DNA of 34,018 nucleotides, from assembly GCA_009993005.1 (NCBI GenBank), contig JAACUH010000089.1, forward strand, positions 1 to 34,018, given 5' to 3'. The stretch comes from Rhodobacterales bacterium. GTDB taxonomy: Bacteria; Pseudomonadota; Alphaproteobacteria; Rhodobacterales; Rhodobacteraceae. The position numbers were made by a program, and so were the translations under genes. The notes below the pieces were generated by a model. That model searched no databases. It saw nothing but the letters and a program-made list of their open reading frames with translations, and had not been told where the DNA came from. Below, in pieces: positions 23,389 through 30,858 of this stretch. The stretch's first letter is position 1; every line of letters begins with the position of its first letter.

Positions 23389-24592
23389 CGCGCCACACCC
23401 CTGGCTGCATATCGTCGGCATCGGCGAGGATGGGATCGACGGCCTCTTGCCCGCCACCCGTGCCATCGTGCAATCGGCCGAGGTCATCCTGGGCGGCGAC
23501 CGGCATCACCTCCTCGCCGGTGTCGAGGGGGCAGAGCGGATCGCCTGGCCCTCGCCCTTTGACGCGATGATCGACACCATCCGCGCGCTGAAAGGGCGGC
23601 GCGCCGTGGTGCTCGTCACCGGCGACCCGCTGTGGTTTTCCGTCGGCGCCCGGATCGGCCGCGCGATCCCGCCGGCCGAGATCGTCTATCACCCGCAGGT
23701 TTCGGCCTTTCAGCTTGCCGCCGCGCGGATGGGCTGGTCGCTGCCCGATGTCGAGACGCTGACCGTGCACGGCCGCCCGACCGAGCAGATGATCGCCTTT
23801 ATCCAGCCCGATGCGCGGTTGCTGATCCTCACCACCGGGTCCGAGACGCCGGGCCAGATCGCGCGGTTCCTCACCGACCGGGGCTATGGCGGCGCGCGCA
23901 TGACCGTGCTCGCGGCGATGGGCGGGGCAGACGAGGCGCGCTTTGACGGCACGGCGCGCGACTGGGCGCATGTGGTGCCGGCGTTCAACACGCTGGCGGT
24001 CGAATGCATCGCGGCCCCCGATGCCGCGCTGCAACCTCGGGTGCCGGGGCTTGATGACCTCCTGTTCCGCTCGGACGGGACGATGACCAAGCAAGAGGTC
24101 CGCGCCGCCACGCTCGCCCGGCTGATGCCGATGCGCGGGGCGCTGTTGTGGGACATCGGCACCGGCTGCGGGTCGGTCGCGATCGAATGGATGCGCGCGG
24201 CGCGCTATGCCCGCGCCGTCGGGATCGAACCGCGCGCCGACCGGCGCGCCATGGCCGCCGCCAACGCGCTGGCGCTGGGCACGCCGCAGTTGCGCCTGAT
24301 CGCGGGCGAGGCGCCTGCGGCGCTCGCCGGGCTCGACGCGCCGGATGCGATTTTCATCGGCGGGGGCCTCAGTGAAGCGGTCTTTGATGCCGCATGGGCC
24401 GCATTGCGCCCGCTGGGGCGGCTCGTCGCCAACGCGGTCACGCTGGAAAGCGAGGCGGTGCTGATCGGCCTGCATGCGCGCCACGGCGGCGCGCTGGTCA
24501 GGATCCAGATCGCGCGGGCCGAACCCGTTGGACGGCTGACCGGCTGGCGGCCGCTGATGCCGGTCACGCAATGGGCGCTGGTCAAGCGATGA
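23381..24592 (+). CDS. cobL: Precorrin-6Y C5,15-methyltransferase (decarboxylating) CobL
   Basis: A 403-residue bifunctional enzyme that methylates C-5 and C-15 and decarboxylates the C-12 acetate of precorrin-6Y (dihydroprecorrin-6X). The N-terminal CbiE-like tetrapyrrole methyltransferase domain has HIVGIGEDGIDGL and VLVTGDPLWFS. The C-terminal CbiT-like domain starts at about 228 with MTKQEVRAATLARLMP and carries the SAM motif LLWDIGTGCGSVAIEW. It overlaps the CPCC gene by 8 bp and cobI by 4 bp. The fusion of CbiE and CbiT is the normal CobL arrangement. Confidence 0.95.
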   Translation: MTDAPHPWLHIVGIGEDGIDGLLPATRAIVQSAEVILGGDRHHLLAGVEGAERIAWPSPFDAMIDTIRALKGRRAVVLVTGDPLWFSVGARIGRAIPPAEIVYHPQVSAFQLAAARMGWSLPDVETLTVHGRPTEQMIAFIQPDARLLILTTGSETPGQIARFLTDRGYGGARMTVLAAMGGADEARFDGTARDWAHVVPAFNTLAVECIAAPDAALQPRVPGLDDLLFRSDGTMTKQEVRAATLARLMPMRGALLWDIGTGCGSVAIEWMRAARYARAVGIEPRADRRAMAAANALALGTPQLRLIAGEAPAALAGLDAPDAIFIGGGLSEAVFDAAWAALRPLGRLVANAVTLESEAVLIGLHARHGGALVRIQIARAEPVGRLTGWRPLMPVTQWALVKR

Positions 24593-25290
24593 CCGGAACC
24601 CTGCATGGCGTAGGCCTTGGCCCCGGCGCGCCCGACCTCATGACCCTGCGCGCCGCCCGCCTGATCGGCGGCGCGGCGGTCATTGCCTATCCCGCGCTCG
24701 CCGGCGCGCCGAGCTTTGCCCGCGCCATCGCCGCCGACCTGATCGCGGCCGATGCGCGCGAGATCGTCATCGACCTGCCGATGCGCACCGACCGCGCACC
24801 GGCGCAGGCCGCCTATGACGCGGGTGCGGCCGCCATCGCGGCAGAGCTCGATGCGGGCTGCGATGTCGTCTGCCTTTGCGAGGGCGATCCGTTCTTCTAC
24901 GGATCCTTCATGTATCTCTTTGCCCGCCTCGCGCCGCGCTACCGGGTCGAGGTGGTGCCGGGCGTGACCTCGGTCACCGCCTGCGCCGCCCGTGCGGGAA
25001 GGCCGCTCGTTGCGCGCAACGAGGCGCTTTGCGTGCTGCCCGGCCCCTTGCCCGACGCCGAACTGCGCGCGCGGATCGCGGGGGCAGAGACGATCGTCAT
25101 CATGAAGGTTGGCCGCCACCTGCCGCGCATTCGCGCGCTGCTCGATGGGATGGGCCATCTCGCGCAGGCGGTCTATGTGGAGCGCGCTTCGCTGCCGGGC
25201 GAGGTGGTGCTGCCGCTGGCAACGGCGCCGGATGATGCGCCCTATTTCTCGATGATCCTGCTGACCAAAGGGGCCGATCCATGGCTGTGA
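24589..25290 (+). CDS. cobI: Precorrin-2 C20-methyltransferase CobI
   Basis: A 233-residue SAM-dependent tetrapyrrole methyltransferase that converts precorrin-2 to precorrin-3A. Motifs are GVGLGPGAPDLMTLRAARLI (N-terminal SAM loop), VVCLCEGDPFFYGSFMYL, and VVPGVTSVTACAARAGRPLVARNE, typical of CobI/CbiL. ATG 24589 overlaps the cobL stop by 4 bp, and the end overlaps the next gene by 10 bp. CbiL, which uses the cobalt form, is homologous, and sequence alone does not settle whether the substrate carries cobalt. Aerobic neighbours favour CobI. Confidence 0.93.
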   Translation: MTGTLHGVGLGPGAPDLMTLRAARLIGGAAVIAYPALAGAPSFARAIAADLIAADAREIVIDLPMRTDRAPAQAAYDAGAAAIAAELDAGCDVVCLCEGDPFFYGSFMYLFARLAPRYRVEVVPGVTSVTACAARAGRPLVARNEALCVLPGPLPDAELRARIAGAETIVIMKVGRHLPRIRALLDGMGHLAQAVYVERASLPGEVVLPLATAPDDAPYFSMILLTKGADPWL

Positions 25291-27170
25291 AACCTGTTGT
25301 CGTTGTGCTGACCCGGTCGGCCGAGCCTGTCGCACACCGTGTCGCGCAGGCGCTGGGTGCGCAGGTGCATGGCCGCGAAGGCCGGGTGGATGTCGCGGAT
25401 GCGGTCTTTCCCGATGCGCTGGCGCATGTGCGCGACCTCTTTGCCGCCGGCGTGCCGGTGGTGGGCGTCTGCGCGAGCGGGATCCTGATCCGGGCCGTGG
25501 CGCCGCTGCTGGCGGACAAGCGGGCAGAGCCGCCGGTCGTCGCGGTCAGCGACGATGGCGCTGTTGTGGTGCCGCTCCTGGGTGGGCACCGGGGGGCGAA
25601 CCGGCTCGCCCGCGATGTGGCCGCGGCGCTGGGCGCGGTTGCGGCAGTGACGACGGCGGGCGAGGTGGCGCTGGGCGTGGCGCTTGACGCGCCGCCCGCC
25701 GGCTGGCGGCTGGCGAACCCCGACGACGGCAAGGGCGCGATGGCGGCGCTGCTCGCGGGCCGGGGTGCGCGGGTGCTGGGGGCGGGGGCGGACTGGCTGG
25801 CGGGCCTGCCCGAGGGCGATGCCCTCCGGCTGCATTGCACGACAGCGCCGGTCGTGACTGGCCCGGCCGATCTGCATTTTGCCCCGTTGTGTGTCACGCT
25901 GGGCGTAGGCTGCGCGCGGGGCTGCGCCCCCGAGGACCTTGCCAAGCTGGTGGCCGGGGCACTCGCCGAGGCCGGGCTTTCCGCCGCGGCGGTGCAGTCG
26001 GTGTCAACGCTCGACCTCAAGGCTGACGAGCCGGCGGTGATCGCTCTCGCCCGTGATCTGGACGTGCCGCTGCGGCTGTTCACGGCGGCAGAGCTGGAGG
26101 CCGAGGCGGGGCGGCTTGCCACCCCGTCCGAGGTGGTCTTTGCCGAGGTCGGCTGCCATGGCGTCGCCGAGGGGGCGGCGCTGGCGCAGGGCGGTGCGGA
26201 TGCGGCGCTGGTTGTCGCCAAGCGCAAGAGCGCGAATGCGACCTGTGCCATAGCGCTGTCGCCGGCGCCGCTGACCAGCCTGCGTGGCCGCGCGCGCGGG
26301 CGGCTGTCGGTGGTGGGGATCGGACCGGGGCAAGCTGCATGGCGGACGCCAGAAGTGTCGCGCCTTGTGGTCGAGGCCGATGAACTTGTGGGATATGGGT
26401 TGTATATTGATCTGCTTGGCCCACTGGCGGCGGGCAAGCCGCGCGCCGATTTTCCGCTGGGTGGAGAGGAGCACCGCTGCCGCTATGCGCTTGAGCGCGC
26501 GGCGGAGGGGCGCAATGTGGCGCTGGTCTGTTCCGGCGATGCGGGGATCTATGCGATGGCCGCGCTGGTGTTCGAACTGCTGGACCGCGGGCCCGCAGCG
26601 CATGGCGTCAGCGACGCCGCGCGGCGCGTCGAGGTGGTCTGTTCGCCCGGCGTGAGCGCGTTGCAAGCGGCGGCGGCGCGGGCGGGGGCGCCGCTGGGCC
26701 ATGACTTCTGCGCGATCTCGCTGTCGGACCTGCTGACCCCGCGTGCCGACATCCTGCGCCGTCTGCGCGCGGCGGCAGAGGGGGACTTTGTCGTGGCCTT
26801 CTACAACCCGGTGAGCGCGCGGCGCCGCAGCTTGCTCGCCGAAGCGCGCGATATCCTGCTCGCGCATCGCCCGGCCGATACGCCGGTGCTGCTGGCCTCT
26901 TCTCTGGGCCGGCCAGAGGAAAACCTGCGCTATCGCAGGCTCGCCGATCTGGCGGTCGATGAGGTGGACATGCTGACGGTGGTGCTGGTGGGGTCGTCGC
27001 AATCGCGGCTGGCGCGGCTTGGCGAGGGGCCGCGGATGTACACGCCGCGGGGCTATGCGCGCAAGATCGACGGGGATCTGGCGGACGGGGCCGAAGGGGG
27101 CTCTGCCCCCGGGCCTGCGGCCCTCCCCCGGGATATTTTTGGCCAAAAGATGGAGGAGGCTGCGCGATGA
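25281..27170 (+). CDS. cobJ: CbiG-CobJ fusion (precorrin-3B C17-methyltransferase with CbiG/CobE domain)
   Basis: A 629-residue fusion. Residues 1 to about 335 are CbiG-like: an N-terminal part with VGVCASGILIRAVAPLL and GGHRGANRLA, and a CobE-like C-terminal part with LGVGCARGC and FAEVGCHGVAEGAAL. From about 340 the CobJ methyltransferase starts (GRLSVVGIGPG), with YGLYIDLL, LVCSGDAGIYAMAALVFE and FYNPVSARRR. CobJ methylates C-17 and contracts the ring. CbiG opens the lactone in the anaerobic route. The family end MYTPRGYARK is followed by a tail of about 30 residues, its last 24 or so encoded by a dispersed repeat. It overlaps cobI by 10 bp and cobM by 4 bp. Confidence 0.94.
   Translation: MAVKPVVVVLTRSAEPVAHRVAQALGAQVHGREGRVDVADAVFPDALAHVRDLFAAGVPVVGVCASGILIRAVAPLLADKRAEPPVVAVSDDGAVVVPLLGGHRGANRLARDVAAALGAVAAVTTAGEVALGVALDAPPAGWRLANPDDGKGAMAALLAGRGARVLGAGADWLAGLPEGDALRLHCTTAPVVTGPADLHFAPLCVTLGVGCARGCAPEDLAKLVAGALAEAGLSAAAVQSVSTLDLKADEPAVIALARDLDVPLRLFTAAELEAEAGRLATPSEVVFAEVGCHGVAEGAALAQGGADAALVVAKRKSANATCAIALSPAPLTSLRGRARGRLSVVGIGPGQAAWRTPEVSRLVVEADELVGYGLYIDLLGPLAAGKPRADFPLGGEEHRCRYALERAAEGRNVALVCSGDAGIYAMAALVFELLDRGPAAHGVSDAARRVEVVCSPGVSALQAAAARAGAPLGHDFCAISLSDLLTPRADILRRLRAAAEGDFVVAFYNPVSARRRSLLAEARDILLAHRPADTPVLLASSLGRPEENLRYRRLADLAVDEVDMLTVVLVGSSQSRLARLGEGPRMYTPRGYARKIDGDLADGAEGGSAPGPAALPRDIFGQKMEEAAR
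27096..27150 (+). repeat. Dispersed repeat copy 5 forming the CobJ C-terminal tail
   Basis: Two hairpins, GGGGGC/GCCCCC (27096-27110) and GGGCC/GGCCC (27111-27123), are followed by GGGATATTTTTGGCCAAAAG. The repeat is read in frame as the last residues of CbiG-CobJ (GGSAPGPAALPRDIFGQK). The cobM ribosome site GGAGG follows directly after it. Confidence 0.85.
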
Positions 27171-27937
27171 CCGTCTATTTCATCGGGGCGGGGCCGGGCG
27201 ACCCGGAATTGCTCACGCTCAAGGGGGCGCGGCTGATCGCGGCCTGTCCGGTGTGCCTCTATGCCGGGTCGCTGGTGCCCGAGGCGGTGGTGGCGGGGGC
27301 ACCTGCGGATGCGCTGGTGATGGATTCGGCCGCGATGACGCTGGATGAGACGCATGCGGTGATCGTGGCGGCGCATGGCCGGGGGCAGGATGTGGCGCGG
27401 GTGCATTCTGGCGATCCGTCGCTTTATGGCGCGATTGCCGAGCAGATCCGGCGGCTGAAGGCGGACGCGATCGGCTATGAGATCGTGCCCGGGGTGCCGG
27501 CCTATGTGGCGGCGGCGGCGGCGCTGGGGCAGGAGCTGACCATTCCCGCCGTGGCGCAGTCGCTGGTGCTCACCCGGATGTCGATGAAATCGACCGCGAT
27601 GCCGGCGGGCGAGACGCTGGAGACCTTTGCCCGCTCTGGCACCACGCTGGCCATCCATCTGGGGATCCGCGCGCTGCGCGAGATCGAGCGGCAACTGGTG
27701 CCGTTCTACGGCGCCGATTGCCCTGTCGCGGTCGTGTACCGGGTGGGCTGGCCGGATCAGGTGATCCTGCGCGGGACGCTTGCGGATATCCACGCAAAGG
27801 TGCGCGCGGCCAAGATCACGCGGACAGCGCTGATCCTCGTCGGGCCGGCGCTGGCCGATTCGCACGGCTTTCCCGACAGCGCGCTCTACGACCCGGCGCG
27901 GCCTCATGTGTTGCGCCCGCGCGTCAGTGCGGGGTAG
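27167..27937 (+). CDS. cobM: Precorrin-4 C11-methyltransferase CobM
   Basis: A 256-residue SAM-dependent tetrapyrrole methyltransferase that methylates C-11 of precorrin-4. It shows FIGAGPGDPELLTLKGARLI, YAGSLVP, VHSGDPSLYGAIAEQIRRL and EIVPGVPAYVAAAAALGQELTIP, then LTRMSMKSTAMPAGE, all typical of CobM/CbiF. ATG 27167 overlaps the fusion gene stop by 4 bp and is preceded by GGAGG at 7 nt. It is the last recognisable gene of the operon. No clear terminator follows, only the weak dyad TTTTGCG/CGCAAAA at 27938-27952. Confidence 0.95.
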   Translation: MTVYFIGAGPGDPELLTLKGARLIAACPVCLYAGSLVPEAVVAGAPADALVMDSAAMTLDETHAVIVAAHGRGQDVARVHSGDPSLYGAIAEQIRRLKADAIGYEIVPGVPAYVAAAAALGQELTIPAVAQSLVLTRMSMKSTAMPAGETLETFARSGTTLAIHLGIRALREIERQLVPFYGADCPVAVVYRVGWPDQVILRGTLADIHAKVRAAKITRTALILVGPALADSHGFPDSALYDPARPHVLRPRVSAG

Positions 27938-28058
27938 TTTTGCGCCGCAAAAGGGGAAAATGCCGCTTTATCAGAGAGTTATTCTGCGCTGCGGCGTATC
28001 GTTAACTTGATTTTACCTTTCTGGCGCACAGAATGGGATCAGGGAAGCGAGGTGCGTC

Positions 28059-28412
28059 ATGTCGGAATACCTGCCGGAGGCTGTCCGCAAGGGGCTCGAG
28101 GATGCGCGCGTGGCGCTGCTGCGCCGGTCAAGCAGGCTGTGCATCCATGACGGCGATCGCATCCACCGGGTGCTGCGGTTGTGGAACGGCGGCTTTGCGC
28201 TCGACACGCGGGATGCGCCGCGGCTGCGCGGGATGGTCGATCTTTATGACGGCAGCCGGCATCTCTACCATTGTCTCGTCGTGACCTCGCGCGAGGAGCA
28301 CGGGGAGCGGATCTATGAGTTCAAGTGGAGCACGCCGGTGGCGGACCGGCCTGCGGTGGATTTCGAGCGGGCCGAGGCCACGCCGGTCGCGCTGATCCCC
28401 CGGATGCTCTGA
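28059..28412 (+). CDS. Conserved hypothetical protein (117 aa)
   Basis: A 117-residue soluble protein starting MSEYLPEAVRKGLEDARVAL after GAGGTG. It contains short basic strands (RRSSRLCIHDGDRIHRVLRLWNGGFALD, RGMVDLYDGSRHLYHCLVV) that suggest a small beta-barrel, PilZ-like in general look but without the RxxxR and D/NxSxxG motifs. I recall similar hypothetical proteins in Rhodobacteraceae without function. It stands between cobM and the PatB-like gene, with an AT-richer 121-bp upstream region that likely holds its own promoter. Confidence 0.75.
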   Translation: MSEYLPEAVRKGLEDARVALLRRSSRLCIHDGDRIHRVLRLWNGGFALDTRDAPRLRGMVDLYDGSRHLYHCLVVTSREEHGERIYEFKWSTPVADRPAVDFERAEATPVALIPRML

Positions 28413-28419
28413 GGGAGGG

Positions 28420-29589
28420 TCATTGCAGGTCGGCAAAGGCCGCCTGCATCCGTGCGACAGCCTCGATCACCTGCGCGCGGGGAGCGGCAAAGTTGAACCG
28501 CATGCAATTTTCTCCACCCGTGCCGAAGACTGCGCCGTGGTTGACCGCGATGCGCGCGTCCTGTTCGATGCGGCGGGCCACCTCGGTCACCTCCATCCCG
28601 GTGCCGGCGAAATCGACCCAGGCGAGATAGGTCGCCTCGAGCGGCATCGAGCGCACACCCGGGATCGCGTTCAGCCCCGCGTCGAGAACGCGGCGGTTGC
28701 CGTCGAGATAAAGGCGCAGATCGTCCAGCCAGGCGGCGCCATCCGGCGAATAGGCGGCGGTCACCATGTTCATGCCGAAGGCGTTGGGCGAGATGCCGAG
28801 CGCGCCCATCCGCGCGGCGAAGGGCGCGCGCAGGTCGGGATCCTCGATGATCACATTGCCGATATGAGCGCCGGCGATGTTGAAGGTCTTGGTCGTGGCC
28901 GTCATCATCACCAGCCGTTCCGCGATGCCGTCGATGCGCGCCATCGGGATATGGGTCTGCCCGGGCATGGTGAGATCGTGGTGGATCTCGTCGGAGACGA
29001 GGATCAGGTCGTGGCGTTTGGCAAAGGCGGCGACGGCCATCAACTCGCCCCGGGTCCAGACGCGGCCGCCGGGGTTGTGGGGCGAGCAGAGGATAACCAT
29101 CCGCTCGGTGCCGGTCATCTGCGCATCATATGCTTCGAAATCAAAGACATGCCGCCCGTCCTCGATGACCAGCGGGCATTCGACGACCTGTCGGCCGGCG
29201 GCACGGATGACGCGGGCAAAGGCGTGATAGACGGGGGTGAAGAGCACCACGCCATCACCCGGCGCGGTATAGGCGTCGATGCACAGGCCGGTGCCGTTGA
29301 CAAGGCCGTGGGTGGTGAACACCGCGTCGCGCGGCACGTCCCAGCCGTGGCGGGCCTGCATCCACCACTGGATCGCGTCGAGATAGGCCCGGTCATCGCC
29401 GAAATAGCCATAGACGCCGTGATGGGCCATCCGCTCGATCGCGGCCTGCACGGCCTGTGGGGGGCGGAACTCCATATCCGCGACCCACATCGGGATGGCG
29501 TCAGGGGCCGTCACGCCGCAATAGGACGCCATGGCGTCCCATTTCATGCAATGCGTGTCGCGGCGGTCGATCGGGGTGTCAAAGGTCAT
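28420..29589 (-). CDS. MalY/PatB-family PLP-dependent C-S lyase or aminotransferase
   Basis: A 389-residue fold-type I PLP protein. It begins MTFDTPIDRRDTHCMKWD, followed by PMWVADMEFRPPQAV, which is characteristic of the MalY/PatB group, then GVYGYFG, CSPHNPGGRVWTRGEL, SDEIHHDL, and the PLP-lysine segment TATTKTFNIAG. Members cleave cystathionine or cysteine conjugates to pyruvate, ammonia and a thiol. The true substrate is unknown. GGAGCACCCG precedes the ATG. It is convergent with the hypothetical gene (7-bp gap) and divergent from def. Confidence 0.92.
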   Translation of the reverse strand: MTFDTPIDRRDTHCMKWDAMASYCGVTAPDAIPMWVADMEFRPPQAVQAAIERMAHHGVYGYFGDDRAYLDAIQWWMQARHGWDVPRDAVFTTHGLVNGTGLCIDAYTAPGDGVVLFTPVYHAFARVIRAAGRQVVECPLVIEDGRHVFDFEAYDAQMTGTERMVILCSPHNPGGRVWTRGELMAVAAFAKRHDLILVSDEIHHDLTMPGQTHIPMARIDGIAERLVMMTATTKTFNIAGAHIGNVIIEDPDLRAPFAARMGALGISPNAFGMNMVTAAYSPDGAAWLDDLRLYLDGNRRVLDAGLNAIPGVRSMPLEATYLAWVDFAGTGMEVTEVARRIEQDARIAVNHGAVFGTGGENCMRFNFAAPRAQVIEAVARMQAAFADLQ

Positions 29590-29710
29590 CGGGTGCTCCG
29601 GGATTTGCGGTCAAGCTACCCGGCCTGTCGGCCGGCGCAAGGGGGGCGGGCTAGCGGAAAACCCCGCGGCGCCCGTTGCAAGGGCCAGCGGCTTGACTTA
29701 AATCGGCGAA

Positions 29711-30244
29711 ATGACAGTGCGCCCCATCCTCATACACCCCGATCCGCGGCTCAAGACCCTGTGCCGGCCTGTGCCTGCCATCACCGATGACCTGCGCCGT
29801 CTGGCCGATGACATGCTCGAGACGATGTATGACGCGCCGGGCATCGGGCTGGCCGCACCGCAAGTGGGCGTGCTGGCGCGTGTCCTTGTGATGGACGCCG
29901 TCAAGGAAGAGGGTGCGGCACCCCGCCCGATGGTCCTGGTCAATCCGGAGGTAGTCTGGGCCTCGGAGGCGCGCAGCATCTATGACGAGGGTTGCCTGTC
30001 GATCCCGGACCAATATGCCGAGGTCGAGCGGCCTGCCGAAGTCACCGTGCGCTGGACTGCGCTGGATGGAAGCGCGCAGGAAGAGCGGTTCGCCGGCCTC
30101 TGGGCGACCTGCGTGCAGCACGAGATCGACCACCTCGACGGGCGGTTGTTCATTGATTACCTCAAGCCGCTCAAGCGGCAGATGATCACGCGCAAGATGG
30201 TCAAGCTCAAGCGCGACCGGGCCCGCGAAGGGGTCAAGGTCTGA
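29711..30244 (+). CDS. def: Peptide deformylase
   Basis: A 177-residue metalloenzyme that removes the formyl group from nascent N-formylmethionine. All three motifs are intact: GIGLAAPQ (44-51), EGCLS (93-97, with metal ligand Cys95) and HEIDH (137-141, two His ligands and the catalytic Glu). It is followed directly by a second deformylase-like gene and fmt, which adds the formyl group, so the operon couples formylation and deformylation. The basic C-terminal tail (KRQMITRKMVKLKRDR) is typical of alphaproteobacterial enzymes. Confidence 0.96.
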   Translation: MTVRPILIHPDPRLKTLCRPVPAITDDLRRLADDMLETMYDAPGIGLAAPQVGVLARVLVMDAVKEEGAAPRPMVLVNPEVVWASEARSIYDEGCLSIPDQYAEVERPAEVTVRWTALDGSAQEERFAGLWATCVQHEIDHLDGRLFIDYLKPLKRQMITRKMVKLKRDRAREGVKV

Positions 30245-30735
30245 TCCGGCCGTTCGTCATCTGGCCGGATGCGCGGCTGCGGACACCCGCCGCAGCGGTT
30301 GCTGAGGTGACCGACGCGATCCGCGCGATCTGGGACGAAATGATCGCGGCGATGGAGGCAATGCCGGGCGTGGGTCTTGCCGCGCCGCAACTGGGGCTCA
30401 TGCTGCGGCTGGCCGTTGTGGACGCGAGCACGGCGCGGGGGCAGGCGGTGCGGATGGCCAATCCGGTGGTCCTGCATGCGAGCGTGGAGCTGCGGGCCCA
30501 TGAGGAGGCCTCGCCCAACCTGCCGGGCGTCTCGGCGCGGATCTCCCGGCCGCGTGCGGTGGCAGTGCGCTATCTGAACGCCGATGGCGTTGAGGAGGAG
30601 CGTGACTTTGTCGGCCTTTGGGCGACCTCGGTGCAGCACCAGATCGACCATCTGGACGGGCTGATGTATTTTGACCTGCTGAGCCGGGTGAAGCGCGACA
30701 TGCTGCTGCGCCGGGCGAAGAAGGCTGGCGGGTAG
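30241..30735 (+). CDS. Degenerate peptide deformylase-like protein, probable CTG start
   Basis: A PDF-fold protein of 164 residues if it starts at CTG 30241. GVGLAAPQ (43-50) is kept. The metal motif EGCLS is replaced by EASPN, at the same spacing, so the Cys ligand is Ser91. HEIDH is HQIDH (133-137), so the catalytic Glu is Gln134. It is unlikely to be a normal deformylase. Homology to the upstream def extends back to IRPFVIWPDARLRTP, but the only ATG/GTG/TTG in that frame is GTG 30307, which would delete strand 1. CTG 30241 overlaps the def stop (CTGA) and has AAGGGG 7 nt upstream. Confidence 0.82.
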   Translation: MIRPFVIWPDARLRTPAAAVAEVTDAIRAIWDEMIAAMEAMPGVGLAAPQLGLMLRLAVVDASTARGQAVRMANPVVLHASVELRAHEEASPNLPGVSARISRPRAVAVRYLNADGVEEERDFVGLWATSVQHQIDHLDGLMYFDLLSRVKRDMLLRRAKKAGG

Positions 30736-30756
30736 AAGTGGCCGCGGCGTTGGGCG

Positions 30757-30806
30757 AAGAATTTTCGTACGAAAATTCTTGCAAGAGTTTTCGTACGAAA
30801 ACTCTT
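30757..30806. repeat. Twin perfect 24-bp palindromes before fmt
   Basis: Two perfect palindromes lie at 30757-30780 and 30783-30806, separated by GC. Both have the centre TTTTCGTACGAAAA. The flanks are AAGAA/TTCTT in the first and AAGAG/CTCTT in the second. They are AT-rich within a GC-rich region and could be protein-binding sites or, as RNA, two strong hairpins between def2 and fmt. No other copy was noticed in the window. Confidence 0.9.
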
Positions 30807-30812
30807 GGCCGC

Positions 30813-30840
30813 GAGCGTGAGTATTTGAGGCACAAAGAAG
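30813..30840 (+). repeat. Dispersed repeat copy 6 (upstream of fmt)
   Basis: GAGTATTTGAGGCACAAAG then AAG is almost identical to copy 4 and lies 19 bp before the fmt start, right after the twin palindromes. The fmt ribosome site GGGAGGAG follows immediately. Confidence 0.8.
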
Positions 30841-30858
30841 CCGGGAGGAGCGCGCGGA

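Noticed and set aside
27938-27952. TTTTGCGCCGCAAAA dyad after cobM as a terminator
   Set aside because: The centre leaves almost no loop and the stem would be short, with no following T tract; it is at best a DNA dyad.
30307-30735. GTG 30307 as the start of the second deformylase-like gene
   Set aside because: It would remove about 22 residues that align with the N-terminus of the neighbouring deformylase and leave a 62-bp gap in a coupled operon.
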